From the NCBI RefSeq assembly GCF_016086655.4, contig NC_052138.2, positions 3,348,001 through 3,412,000 of the forward strand: a DNA stretch of 64,000 nt, given 5' to 3'. The notes under the pieces were generated by a model. That model did not search any database and was not told the origin of the DNA. It was given only the letters and a program-made list of their open reading frames with translations. Made by a program: the position numbers and the translations under genes. Position 1 is the stretch's first letter. Each line of letters starts with the position of its first letter. Shown in pieces: positions 45,194-55,744 of the stretch. Source of the DNA: Lepeophtheirus salmonis. Taxonomy: Eukaryota > Arthropoda > Copepoda > Siphonostomatoida > Caligidae.

Positions 45194-46073
45194 GACGGCA
45201 TAGTTTTTTTTATTTTCTTACTAGCTAGTAGTTAGCCATGGATTCAGAAATTCATGGGTAGGACAATAAGTCATTAAATTTACTGTGACTGTACATTGAA
45301 AAATTCGATAGAACCTCACAAATGACGATGTATACATTTTTTTATGATTAATAACATTGAATTTCTTTCATAAATATCTATATGTATTAAAATTCCATTA
45401 ACATACAAATTAAGTACATGTTTAAAAATCCCCATCATTTGCCATTGATGATGAGAGATATAAAATGTAGAAAATATACTTTTACTAATTCATAAAGCTT
45501 TTTGTTTCATTTTTTATCCACAATAAGACAAGAGTCTTAATTAAGGATTTATACATATCTGTACGTATTAGGAAATATTTTAATATTTTCGGCCTTTCAC
45601 ATAATTAAGGAGAATTCTGAAGATTTTATAACACAGCGGTTATCAAACCTTATACAGTCGGAGCGCACTTTCAGTACCACGGATACTTGCTGGCGCACTA
45701 TATACAAAATAATCCATTTAATATTATGGTAATGAAATGCTATGAAGTCTATTTATTCGAATGTTAATGAGAAACACTGCTTAGCATAGGTATTTGAACT
45801 GAGCATAATAGATATTAGAGGAATGCTTCAGAGCGCACCTGATATGGGGCGCACCAAGTTTTGACAGTTGTCAGCTACACTGCCAAAACTAGAAAGCTTT
45901 TTAATTTTTGTTAAGTTTGATTGAAAGGTTGCATGTAGTATATTTGCAAAATAAAATTCGTAATCATTGTGAAATCTGACGTATTAAAACAAACAAGTGT
46001 CGTAATTGACTGGACTGAAACATTATTAATAATATTAAAATTTACTAAGAAACTAGAAAGTAAAAATCTAGAA
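45194..46073. promoter_or_regulatory. Divergent region SUPV3L1 / MMADHC
   Basis: 880 bp between two genes for mitochondrial functions, facing away from each other. A hAT-like MITE occupies its middle. The parts next to each start codon are presumed promoters, with a TGACGTCA palindrome (45151-45158) just inside the SUPV3L1 leader. That site is a full CRE/ATF consensus. Confidence 0.35.
45633..45890. mobile_element. Possible hAT-like MITE in the divergent region
   Basis: The left edge CAGCGGTTATCAAACCTTA with GGAGCGCAC and the right edge (reverse) TGTCAAAACTTGGTGCGCC form an imperfect inverted repeat. GAGCGCAC/GGGCGCAC repeats lie near both ends. No coding capacity. Confidence 0.45.
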
Positions 46074-47017
46074 ATGTCGTTTGTATCATATTCGCTAAAG
46101 GATATGGCCTCAATAAGAAGAGGATTTTGCAGTGGATTGAGTCGAATGCGCTGGCGAAATGAGACACCTTCTGGAGGATTAACTGAAATGTACGTGTATT
46201 CTCCAGAGTCAGAAACTGTTTGGCCTGACCCAAAACTCAGTGTTTTCTCAGATGTGGACCCCAGATTTCCCCTGCCTGGTTTTGTAGGGCCCTCTCAAGA
46301 TAAGAAAGATAGCTCAAAGAATGAGAAAAACCCTTCAGATGAGCTCCTTTACTCTTTTACGAATAAGGAAGTTCAAACACAAACACTTTCATCTGCGAAG
46401 GATTTTATTCAGTATACAAAGGGATCTGAGTCTTATTTGTGCAAGAATATTATTTCAGGTACTTTGGAATCATATACACATATATACACATGACAATACT
46501 ATTTCTTTTAACAGAGTTCCCTGAATTGCCGGGGATCCGTACTCTTAAATTTGAGTTTCATGAGGCTCCAACTCTCCTCAAAAGTCACGTTCAGCCCATG
46601 TTTCCTCATATAAATGAGCTAAGTCCAATGAGTGTTATCTCCCTCTCTCAAAAGACAAATGCAGACATGTCCAAATGGAGCGATGCAACAGAGGAGGAAC
46701 GAGAAGTCCTCACAGAACATTTTCTTGAGATTGCAAAGGAAGTTTGTGCTCGAATCAAGGATCAAGGCTACTGGGCAGATTTCATTCATCCTTCATTCGG
46801 AACTCCTTACTACGCCAAACCTAAAGGATCCCTTACTTTTTACGAAACAGACGAAAAGTTTCGTTTATTAGGATTTCGTATTGAGGATCTGGGTTGTTGT
46901 AAAGTTCTTGTCCACAAAGACTTTGGGAAGCACGTTTTTGTGGGAGTGATTTTCACAAATGCACACCCCTCTCAAGGTGTTGTTCAAGACATGTTTCAAG
47001 ATTTGAAAATGAACTAA
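46074..47017 (+). CDS. MMADHC: Cobalamin trafficking protein CblD
   Basis: Exons 46074-46458 and 46515-47017 give 295 residues, the usual family length. CblD directs cobalamin from MMACHC to the cytosolic methionine synthase or the mitochondrial methylmalonyl-CoA mutase. The C-terminal domain is well preserved: KTNADMSKWSDATEEEREVL, IKDQGYWADFIHPS, YETDEKFRLLGF and the DLGCCKVL signature before HVFVGVIFTNA. The N-terminus is basic (RRGFCSGLSRMRW), as expected for a mitochondrial form; the ATG for MSFVSY at 46074 or that for MASIRRG (46104) could both be used. It is convergent with CACTIN, stops about 190 bp apart. Confidence 0.95.
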
Positions 47018-47205
47018 TACATTTCAATTGTTGTCAAAGTTAGATAGGTTTTTGAGCATAGTATTCATGACCATAATTTCTTAATAATACATTAATATAT
47101 ATCTGGAATATTTTTATATCTATTTTCAAAAGACATTACAACAATAATGCAAAATATAATATTGATAGAGATATTTGTAAAAAGAAAAGAACAGTGCTTT
47201 TCTTT

Positions 47206-49125
47206 TTATCTCCTGTATCGAAGTCTTTTAAAGTGAAACCAAAGTTGGAAAATGTTATTGTGGAACTGACACTTGAAACCCCTTTTGTACCCATATTCCC
47301 ATTCTCTATTAACGATCTTAAATGCTATATCTTCATATGGGGGTCCAACATGAATTCGAAGTATACAAAAGTCTCTGTTTTCTGCGCATGGTCTAAGGGT
47401 GTAGGATGGAGTTCCGGATTTGTCTATCAGATCAGGATAAAATATATTAAACTTGTAGCCTTGAACGATTTTTGGTGGAGGATTATCCACATCGTAGTGA
47501 GTTTGGTTATATTTATTCCACTCGAAACCAGTGTGCACCCTATTAAAGTACCGGGGTTTACGTGGTCGATATTTATCCGACCACTCATAAGTTTGTTCAA
47601 GGGCGCTCTCCACTGAGAAACTTGCTTCATCATCCTTCATTCCTTTTTTAGCCTCTCTTTCAAGTGCCCTTTCCTCAGCACTCATTGCAGACTCGACTCT
47701 TACTCCCTTAAGAGCCTTTGCTTGATATGATTTTCGTCTATTAGCGTCTTCTTCTTCAGATATCACGATAGCTCCAAGCTCCAGCTCATCCTCATTCCTG
47801 TAATGAGGACTGTAATTACCCTTTTCATATTCCTCAAGAGCAGGGTTGAGCATTTCACTTTCGACATCTCGACTTGGTCCAGGTTCTTCGTCAAGCTCAG
47901 GAGAAGATTCCTTGTTCTTATCCAACTTTTTAATATGGTCATTTGCTTGCTCTGCTTTAAGAACTTCAAGTTTATTTTTAAGATTATCATCATGGCGCTC
48001 TTTTAGTCTTGCACGAGCCAGATGGGCTTTCAGTTGACCCAGTAGTGTTTCCCAGTAGCCCACATCAATACCTTCTCCCACACCAGACAATTTTACTTCT
48101 ATACTTTCCTGAAGTAGTTGAAGTTCCTTGGAAGTTTTGTCTTTGAATATGTTGTTAACTTCATGGGTAACAGACTTGTGTATCCCTTGACGGCGGGACT
48201 CTACTTCGTCCATTTTACGAAGTTTATAGAGTTCATCATGGACAATGGTAGTTATGTCAGCCCAAAAGTCTTTATTCTTTTGTAGGTCGATTTCCACATA
48301 TATTTTAATGTCTGCGAGCAAGTCTTCGAGATCAATGAGGGTAAGACCATTGAGATAAGTATATGGTTCATGCATAAGAATGGCGTCGCATTCATTCTCT
48401 TCCGAAGTGATATACTTTGCTAAAAGATCGATGGGCTTAGCTCTTCCATCTTGAATACGTATTTGAGATCGAGTTCGTGCTTGTTTCAAGTGAAACTCAT
48501 CTTCATCCTGCCGCCATTTCACAAATTTATCATTTTCCTTTGAGCGTTCCTGAAGTTCAAGAAGAGTCTGTCTTTCTTCTCGTTCTCTCTCCCGCTCCAG
48601 TCGAGCCTTTTTCACTTTTTCCAACTCCTGGCGCGTTTCTTCCACTTTGAGGCGTTGGAGTTTGGAATAATCCTTTTCAGATAGAGATTCCAACCCTTCT
48701 TTCTTGAGCTTGGCATCCCAACGGAAATTTTCAGTGAGTTGAGAGTCTCCAAATGGATTGTCTTCATTTGTGTATCGAACCTCATCATTCCATCCCATTT
48801 CCACATTCATTTTTCGATTCTTACTCTCTTTCTTAAGGAGTCGTCGAGCCCTTTTCTCTTCAGGCGTTTCTCGTGCTTTCATGGACTCTTTCTCACGACG
48901 TTTTCTCTTCTTCAGCTCCATCCTTTCCTTCTCCAGTCGCAGGAGCAAATCTGTTGAGGAGTCCGTGTCGGAACTTGACTCATGACGTCGTCTCCGAGAC
49001 TTTTTCTTTTGGCTTTTACGATGTCGATGGTCATCATCGCTTGAAGAGGATGAGGAAGTTGAAGGGGATCGGTGTCGACGCTTCTTCGAGGATTTCTTTT
49101 TTTTCTTTTTCTCACTCCGACCCAT
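47206..49125 (-). CDS. CACTIN: Cactin, spliceosome-associated protein
   Basis: A single open exon of 639 residues. It begins with a Lys/Arg/Ser-rich low-complexity region (KKKKKKSSKKRRHRS, RHRKSQKKKSRRRRHES), has a coiled-coil middle, the conserved mid domain around RWDAKLKKEGLE...YTYLNGLTLIDLEDLL, and the C-terminal cactin domain (YFNRVHTGFEWNKYNQTHYD to the end, LWFHFKRLRYRR), which is the most conserved part of the family. Cactin works in pre-mRNA splicing and was first found as a partner of the Drosophila IkB Cactus. Length is shorter than the human protein (about 758), mostly in the N-terminal low-complexity part. No introns within the coding sequence, in contrast to its neighbours. Confidence 0.96.
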   Translation of the reverse strand: MGRSEKKKKKKSSKKRRHRSPSTSSSSSSDDDHRHRKSQKKKSRRRRHESSSDTDSSTDLLLRLEKERMELKKRKRREKESMKARETPEEKRARRLLKKESKNRKMNVEMGWNDEVRYTNEDNPFGDSQLTENFRWDAKLKKEGLESLSEKDYSKLQRLKVEETRQELEKVKKARLEREREREERQTLLELQERSKENDKFVKWRQDEDEFHLKQARTRSQIRIQDGRAKPIDLLAKYITSEENECDAILMHEPYTYLNGLTLIDLEDLLADIKIYVEIDLQKNKDFWADITTIVHDELYKLRKMDEVESRRQGIHKSVTHEVNNIFKDKTSKELQLLQESIEVKLSGVGEGIDVGYWETLLGQLKAHLARARLKERHDDNLKNKLEVLKAEQANDHIKKLDKNKESSPELDEEPGPSRDVESEMLNPALEEYEKGNYSPHYRNEDELELGAIVISEEEDANRRKSYQAKALKGVRVESAMSAEERALEREAKKGMKDDEASFSVESALEQTYEWSDKYRPRKPRYFNRVHTGFEWNKYNQTHYDVDNPPPKIVQGYKFNIFYPDLIDKSGTPSYTLRPCAENRDFCILRIHVGPPYEDIAFKIVNREWEYGYKRGFKCQFHNNIFQLWFHFKRLRYRR

Positions 49126-49660
49126 CTCTTTGGCTAAATATTAATATAATAATTAATTTTCAGACTCAACCATTAATCAATCTTAGGTCAAGAGTTTTGT
49201 GTCGTTAGTAATTGTTGTTTGTTTGATGACGACCAACATTCGTTCATAATATGACGTCATTTTTACAAATCTGCCATCTACCGTTAAATTAAACAACTTT
49301 AAATAAGTACTCCCAATCATGCAGGAATGCCGATTCGATTCCTTAAAGAGCTCTAGATTTGAGCTCTTTCATCAATGCAGAAAACGCTATTTTCTGGGCT
49401 CAAAGTTTAGACATTTATTATTACTACATACAATGGACATATTTGATATTTACAATAAATTTGGATGAGACTTCATCAAATAGTAGATATTAACTAAGTC
49501 TACTGTATTAATGCCATATTTTATTAAAAGCCTAGCTATATATTTTTAATTCCGTTCTATGAATAAATAAAAACTTAATCCCTGTATTGAATACTACTTG
49601 ATACCAATGATAAATAGTGATACTTGAATAGAATCAAAGTAATATGAACTGAAAATCTCT
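49126..49660. other. Upstream of CACTIN
   Basis: Presumed CACTIN promoter (a TGACGTCA palindrome occurs at 49252-49259) and AT-rich spacer. No further gene seen. Confidence 0.3.
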
Positions 49661-49689
49661 ATAGTAGGGCTAGATTTGTTCAATTACTA

Positions 49690-50165
49690 TTTTTTTCGAT
49701 GGGATCACGTAAAAAAATACAAAATGGAACAAAGATCCTTGAAGATGCCAATTTTTTAAATATGTAGATCTTTTTAAATTATACATTGAATATTTTTCTA
49801 TAATATAAGTTATGATATTCCTTTTGATGAATAAATTATAAGGGTCTAAAGAAGAGTGTCATAATTCCGGCTAAAAATGGAAATATATCGAGTTTAGAAA
49901 AAGATACAGAATCAATAAAAACAATGTTATAGTCATAAAAATACTTTTACACTATTTTTATTGATCCTACTTTTAATTTGATGATTGAATTCTGAAATAA
50001 CTGGGATTATAGTAATTCAGGACTACTATTGTTTAGAGTCATTTTTTACCCTTAAAACAGACAACTGAGCCAAAAACTGAAATTAATTTTGGATTTTGAG
50101 CTCAAAGATAAATTCAATTTTTTGTAAAAAATTTTCTCCTCTAATTGTTCGTTTGTGTAATCATA
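49690..50165 (+). repeat. Dispersed repeat family F, single copy
   Basis: Matches the right arm and tail of the SURF6 intron element (56540-56900): AAAAAAATACAAAATGGAAC, TTGAATATTTTTCTATAATA, GATACAGAATCAATAAAAAC, CTACTTTTAATTTGAT and ACTGGGATTATAGTAAT (inverted at the other site). No coding capacity. Confidence 0.65.
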
Positions 50166-50788
50166 GAGTATATTTGGCTCTGTACCTTACTGTAAAGAAT
50201 TTTATTCATTCATGAATAAGTTATGGGTGTTTAATTCTTCCATTGACATTAATTATGATAGTGCAGTGATTTTGTGTATTAGTTTTTGCGTGCATTGAAT
50301 ATATCATTTATAAATATTTGTGCGGAGGCATGGAGAAAATAAAACTGAACGCTCCAACCCGTTATTAGCTAATAAGGCCCCTCCTTTTTGCAAAAAGCAG
50401 CACTAGCAAAATGCACAATTGAGTAATGGCGACTTACTCTTTGAATTAGTCATCATAATATAATTTAAAAAACACAATAATAGTTTTTTTTTAAATTGTA
50501 TATTTCGGGATTTAACACAATAAATGTAACTACGTACAATATTTTAACTTAAGAACTAAAGACGTTTTTTAAATTGGAAATAATAATTTGTGGAAAAATA
50601 AAGGTAATGTTGTCAAATATTGATGTTGATTGGATGATATGGGTTAAAATAATACATAAACTATTTTAATGCTTGTTAGTAATAAGGGATTTAAATGATT
50701 GACATAGTAATGTAAAGTACATGCATGATTAAGATTGGAAATAATTATGTTTAATATTATATTATTACTTTATTATATTAGTATGTAT
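50166..50788. other. 3' flank of PARK7
   Basis: AT-rich with no coding signal. Confidence 0.3.
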
Positions 50789-51426
50789 TTACAAAAGCAT
50801 GGCCTTCTTGATGTCATTGGCTTTATCCAAGGATTGAAGAACCTCGACCAATTTCAAAGAAAAGGCGAATGCCGTTCCAGGCCCACGACTTGTGATGAGA
50901 GGTCCATCGACGACCACATCCTCTTCTACATACTGATAGCCAGCTTTGACGAAATCATCCTTAAAGCAGGGATATGATGTAATTTTCCTATCCTTTGCAA
51001 GGCCATTGGAGGAGATGACGGTCGGAGCGGCGCAGATGGCTGCCACAATTCCATTCTGCAATGTAAATAAATAATGAGACAATTAATTAGGAATTCATTC
51101 AACTACTGGGATTTGATGTATTTTTTTATTATTACCTGCAGCTGTTTCTCCAGAAGCTCCTTCACGGTGGCAGAAGCCGCAAGGTTCTGAGCACCTTTGA
51201 GCCCACCAGGCATGATGACAGCGTCGAAGGACTCTGAGATACAATCCTTGAGTGCCTTGTCTGGGAGGAATTTCATATCCCGGGAGCAATTGATGGGCTG
51301 GACGCTGTCAGGCAGACCAGCCATTACCGTGGTGATGTCTCCTCGTCGGAGGACATCCACGATAATGGAGGTCTCGATTTCTTCTGCACCTTCAGCAAGA
51401 AGAACAAGAGCACGCTTGGACCCCAT
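50789..51426 (-). CDS. PARK7: Protein/nucleic acid deglycase DJ-1
   Basis: Exons 51426-51136 and 51055-50789 give 185 residues, near the usual 189. This is the redox-sensitive DJ-1/PfpI-fold protein. The start MGSKRALVLLAEGAEEIET keeps Glu18. The nucleophile elbow, encoded at the start of exon 2, reads VAAICAAP with Cys105 equivalent to human Cys106, and the catalytic-site GG (MPGGL) and the RGPGTAFAFSL strand are present. The usual ICAGP is ICAAP here. It probably protects against oxidative stress in cytosol and mitochondria. The intron is only 80 bp. Confidence 0.96.
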
Positions 51427-52616
51427 AGCGGTGGAGAGAGAGAGCTGTACTTGTTATTTGATAAAATAATTTATTTATTCTATGTATGTTAGTTTTTAAT
51501 TCCTCTGTTCGAGGAGCAGCGCTCAAAGTCCCCCTCCCATATATAAAAACAAGGCAAGCCTTGACAAAGCAGCTCAGCTTAATGGACTAACAATTAATCA
51601 ATCACATGAAATATTATTATATCCTTATGTTTAAGATATAATTATATATCTAATTAATCACGTACTATTTACGATTTGTATTAATTTATCCATATATTTA
51701 AAATGTTGTATGAGTTTAAATTATGACTTCAGTAGACTCCACTCGAGCGCTAATTCTACAGGAGATGTAGAGTAAGCCATTATTTTTTACACGGAGGACG
51801 TGAAGAAAAAATATTATAATAAGATCAATAAAAATATGGAAGGGTGTATTTGATGTAATGAAATAATTGATTACTTTTAAAGCAAAATATGCTCATTTTG
51901 TCTCTTTATAATTATGAACTACAATTAATTTCAAAAATATCATATTATACAGTCAAGTTTAGGAACTATTTTGTTGCCATGCTCGACTAGACATTCCCCT
52001 ATAAAACATGGCTTACAATTTCTTCCTAGTTTTATGCACAAAAAAACTTTGAAAGAATAGAAAGTCATCTAAGGAATTTAGTTCAAATATCCAAACATTA
52101 TTTTAAATCACCATCGTCATATTTCAAAGAATTGTTCTTCCATTTTTATGAGTGAAGAAATTCGTCATAATTAAACTTTGAAATGTATGATCATTGATAA
52201 GTGATTACTTAACATCGGGATAAACGATCTACTTTTTAAACCACCCAACCTTTCTATTATGACCATTACTTTTTTATTCAATAAGTTGCATTATTTTATA
52301 AAATATAAAAAGTGATTATTCTTCCTAGATGTGAAATATGCCTTCGACTGGTGTGGTTCCTTGTTGCCACATTGGTAAATCATCTGGTGGAAAGCTTAAG
52401 ACTAATGACATACGAACTTTTTCGCAGAAATCTTCAACATCAAATATGAAAATTCTTAATAAATAGAAATCATGTGAAGGTTTCGTGATAGTATTTTTTA
52501 ATTTATTAGGCTAATGTTGTGAACTTATAATATTCTAGCTTGAGAAGCTCAAATAAATATAAACAATCTATTACTTTGAAAATTGTGTATATCCGATAAA
52601 GCGGAAGAGAGAGAAG
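51427..52616. other. Intergenic PARK7 / POLR2C
   Basis: About 1.2 kb separating two divergent genes, so it should contain both promoters. A short frame at 52338-52466 (MPSTGVVPCCHIG) vaguely recalls a THAP start but has no continuation. No other feature recognised. Confidence 0.3.
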
Positions 52617-53508
52617 ATGCCGTACGCGAATCAACCCTCGATTAATATAACAGAGCTAACGGAGGATTTGGTAAAATTCACGTTGGAAGATACGGATCTA
52701 AGTGTAGCAAACGCTATTCGTCGAGTCATGATTGCCGAAACACCCATCATGGCCATTGATTGGGTGCAGTTAGAGTCCAATTCAACGGTCCTTAGCGATG
52801 AATTCATTGCTCATCGACTTGGAATGATACCTTTAACAAGTGATGATGCTGTGGATTCCATGCAGTACTCTCGTGACTGTACATGTACGGACTTTTGTCG
52901 TGAATGTGCCGTTGAGTTTACTCTGGATGTTAAATGTCATGAAGAAACGACACGAAATGTCACTTCAGCAGATTTGAAATCCTCCGATCCCAAAGTTATA
53001 CCTGTCACATCCAGGAATCAGGTAATGCGTCCTTTTCACGGTTATTCATTAATGTTTCTACATCTTTTTTCAGGAGGAGGACGGACACGAATACGGAAAT
53101 GAAAACGATGATATCCTCATCGTAAAGCTTCGTAAAGGACAAGAGCTCAAAGTAAGAGCGTATGCCAAAAAAGGCTTTGCTAAGGAACATGCGAAATGGA
53201 ACCCAACTGCGGGAGTCTCCTTTGAATACGATCCGGATAATGCTCTACGACACACACTCTACCCTAAGCCGGAGGAATGGCCCAAATCAGAGTATACTGA
53301 ATTGGAAGAGGATCAAACGCAAGCACCATATGACTACAAGGCCAAGCCAAACAAATTCTTTTTCATTACCGAAGCAGCTGGATCTCTCAAACCCGAGAAT
53401 ATCGTTCTTATGGGCGTCGCCGTCCTTAAAAAGAAATTAAGTGATCTTCAAACCCAACTCAGCCAGGAACTTCAAAACGATGCACTAACTATTAATTACA
53501 ATAATTAA
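52617..53508 (+). CDS. POLR2C: RNA polymerase II subunit RPB3
   Basis: Exons 52617-53021 and 53074-53508 give 279 residues. RPB3 forms the alpha-like assembly platform of Pol II with RPB11. It has the alpha N-terminal domain (DTDLSVANAIRRVMIAETPIMAIDWV), the FIAHRLGMIPLTS strand, the zinc-binding CTCTDFCRECAVEF with its four cysteines, and the conserved FAKEHAKWNPTAGVSFEYDPDN. The second exon starts at EEDG. The 52-bp intron is flanked by good GTAATG and TTTTTTCAG signals. It is convergent with EXOSC7, stops 89 bp apart. Confidence 0.97.
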
Positions 53509-53597
53509 TTATCTCATTTTATAGACTATAATTTTTTATATTATTATTATATACTCAAAATATACAATTGAACGATTTTTGTATTTATATATTATAT

Positions 53598-55089
53598 TTA
53601 TTCTCTTAAAAAGCCAAACTCCTTCCTTTTGGATCCAAGTTGTTCCTCTTCCTTGAGTTTATCATATAGAGCTTTGTTCATATTGATTCCGACATCCTTT
53701 GCAGTAGATAGAGCGTCTTCCAGTGTATCCGGATGGAAAGAACCTGATCCGATTTTTCTGATAGAAGATATTTTTCCAATCGGAGTCACTGCAACAACCA
53801 CGGCAGCAGAGGAACATGCCTCCTCATTCGGGGAAGCATCCACAATACAAAAATGTCCAATGCGATTTAGAGTTACTAGAACGGGTGCATTTGACACATC
53901 ACATCGAAATCCATCATCTGGATCGTCTGAAAGCTCAATTTCGGGTACGCCACCGTCCATCTCTAAAATGCGTACTGTGGGGACTTTAGTTGCGAAAAGA
54001 GCGGATTTAACTGCAGCAGATGAGACATCAAAGAGATTTCCACCACCTACCTCAAGGATGAGTACATCCACGCATAGGACCCAAGAGTAACGGGTCTTCA
54101 ATACTTGTAAAATGGATGTGTCAAACACGCGTAGGTCTGAATAGGCTGTAGCGAGTGTGGAGGATATCTCTGTAGCAAGATCCTCTCCTCCTCGTCCTCG
54201 AAAAAAATTCACAAAGAATTAATGATTTAAAATATTTGTTATTAATTATTCAAAATGGATAATAATTAGACTTAGAATTTTTGAGAGATTTTATTTTGCC
54301 AAAATAGCTAAAATTTTGAAAATTAGCACACCTAAATATCAAAATTGAGCATTTTTTAATTGAAGAAAAATACAGTTTTATAAAGGTAATTTAATGCGAG
54401 TAGTGTTGTTTTATATTTATTCATAAATTTGGGTATATTTCATGAACAAATGAATATTTTAGAAAGATTTTCTTCTATTAAATTAAAGTATTTTTCATTT
54501 GTTGCAAGTTTATAAGGGGATTATTCTACAGTCATTTTTTCCGCCAGATTTTTACTTCTTCAAATCGGTTTTTTAGGAATCATATCCGATCATGTTATCA
54601 TACCCCTGATTGCAACATATACATAGTTTTACCGACAATGAAAGAGCCTAATGAAGGAGGGATTTTGTAAGTGAATTTTCCCTCGAAAAATATCATCAAA
54701 GAATCATCAAAAGCTAAACTAAACAGGACAAAATTACAATTTTTCTCAAAAGGTCAATGTGAACATTTTTTTGAGCGATCGCTCACAGATCCAAAGTCTA
54801 ATAATAAGCCAAATCTAATACCTTCAAATTCTGGGGATGCATTTGCAGAACAATCTACATAGAATGCGAGTCCACCAGGTTGATCCTTAGTCAAGTCTGC
54901 TTTCACACCCACGAGTACATCCGTATTTGCCAATCTGATTCGAGCAGAACCATTGGCATGCGTTATTATGTCCGTTTCTAATATTATAGGACGAACATCT
55001 TTACGATGTCGTCCATCCACTCGAACATTTTCCTTAATTCCTTCCAGAATAAAAGTCTTTTCCGCGTCTCCCATTACGACACTCGCCAT
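53598..55089 (-). CDS. EXOSC7: Exosome complex component RRP42
   Basis: Exons 55089-54822 and 54196-53598 give 288 residues, close to the human 291. EXOSC7 is one of the six RNase PH-like subunits that make the catalytically inert ring of the RNA exosome. It has the RNase PH domain 1 start (IKENVRVDGRHRKDVRPI, GSARIRLANTDVLVGVKAD) and the RGGEDLATEISSTL block that resumes at the exon junction; GTLNRIGHFCIVDASPNEEACSSAAVVVAV lies in the second domain. The intron is about 625 bp with a TTTTTTCGAG acceptor. The start ATG at 55089 (MASVVMGD) is the only plausible one. Confidence 0.96.
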
Positions 55090-55744
55090 CTTTGAGCTGA
55101 GAGATTGATGGATCAAAAGTTAATCTAACACCAAGAGGAATAAAAAGAATTATCAAAATTTAAGTAGTCGAATAATTTGTGAATTTTGTCAACACTGTAA
55201 AATTAGAGCACACTTTTGGAGGACCAACTACGTCACAACTGTATATTTTGTGATCACCGACCTATATATAATAACTTGTGGTACATTAATTATAAGGATA
55301 TCTTTCATTTTTAAATTCTGTATATTTTTGCTATCTAATTATTTATTGAAAAATATACATATAAGAAATAGATTTTGATTCGAGGAAAATTTGATATCTA
55401 TGTACCACATTATGTTATTTATCCATAGATACGTAAACACACAGTTCCAATTGGTATGAACCGATAATTAATTTATTAGCATTAGTTATAGATGTCAATT
55501 GTCAAACAATAAATACAAAATTAAATGATGTCAAGTTCGCTAGGTAGCTTCACTAGAATTATTTATTCAAATTGAAACTGGTTGGCATACTTAAAAAAAC
55601 ACTTTTTGTAGCGGTTGTAACTTTTATTACCAAAATACCCCACCTACCATTGACGTCATCAAAACAAAACTCTAGAAAACAAAATATCCCACGTTGAATT
55701 GAAAAGGACTTAAATTGTTCTTGATATCTGGAATCTTTGTGGTG
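55090..55744. promoter_or_regulatory. Divergent region EXOSC7 / SURF6
   Basis: 655 bp between two divergent genes for RNA processing, with no transposon identified. It contains a TGACGTCAT site (55651-55659) close to SURF6. By position it holds both promoters. Confidence 0.3.

Noticed and set aside
48739..49208. Several + strand frames opposite CACTIN
   Set aside because: They are shadows of the conserved CACTIN coding sequence and have serine/phenylalanine-rich products mirroring its Lys/Glu-rich N-terminus.
52338..52466. Short ORF MPSTGVVPCCHIG that recalls a THAP start
   Set aside because: Only 42 codons, no conserved His/Cys pair or AVPTIF box downstream, and no splice donor that leads to such sequence.
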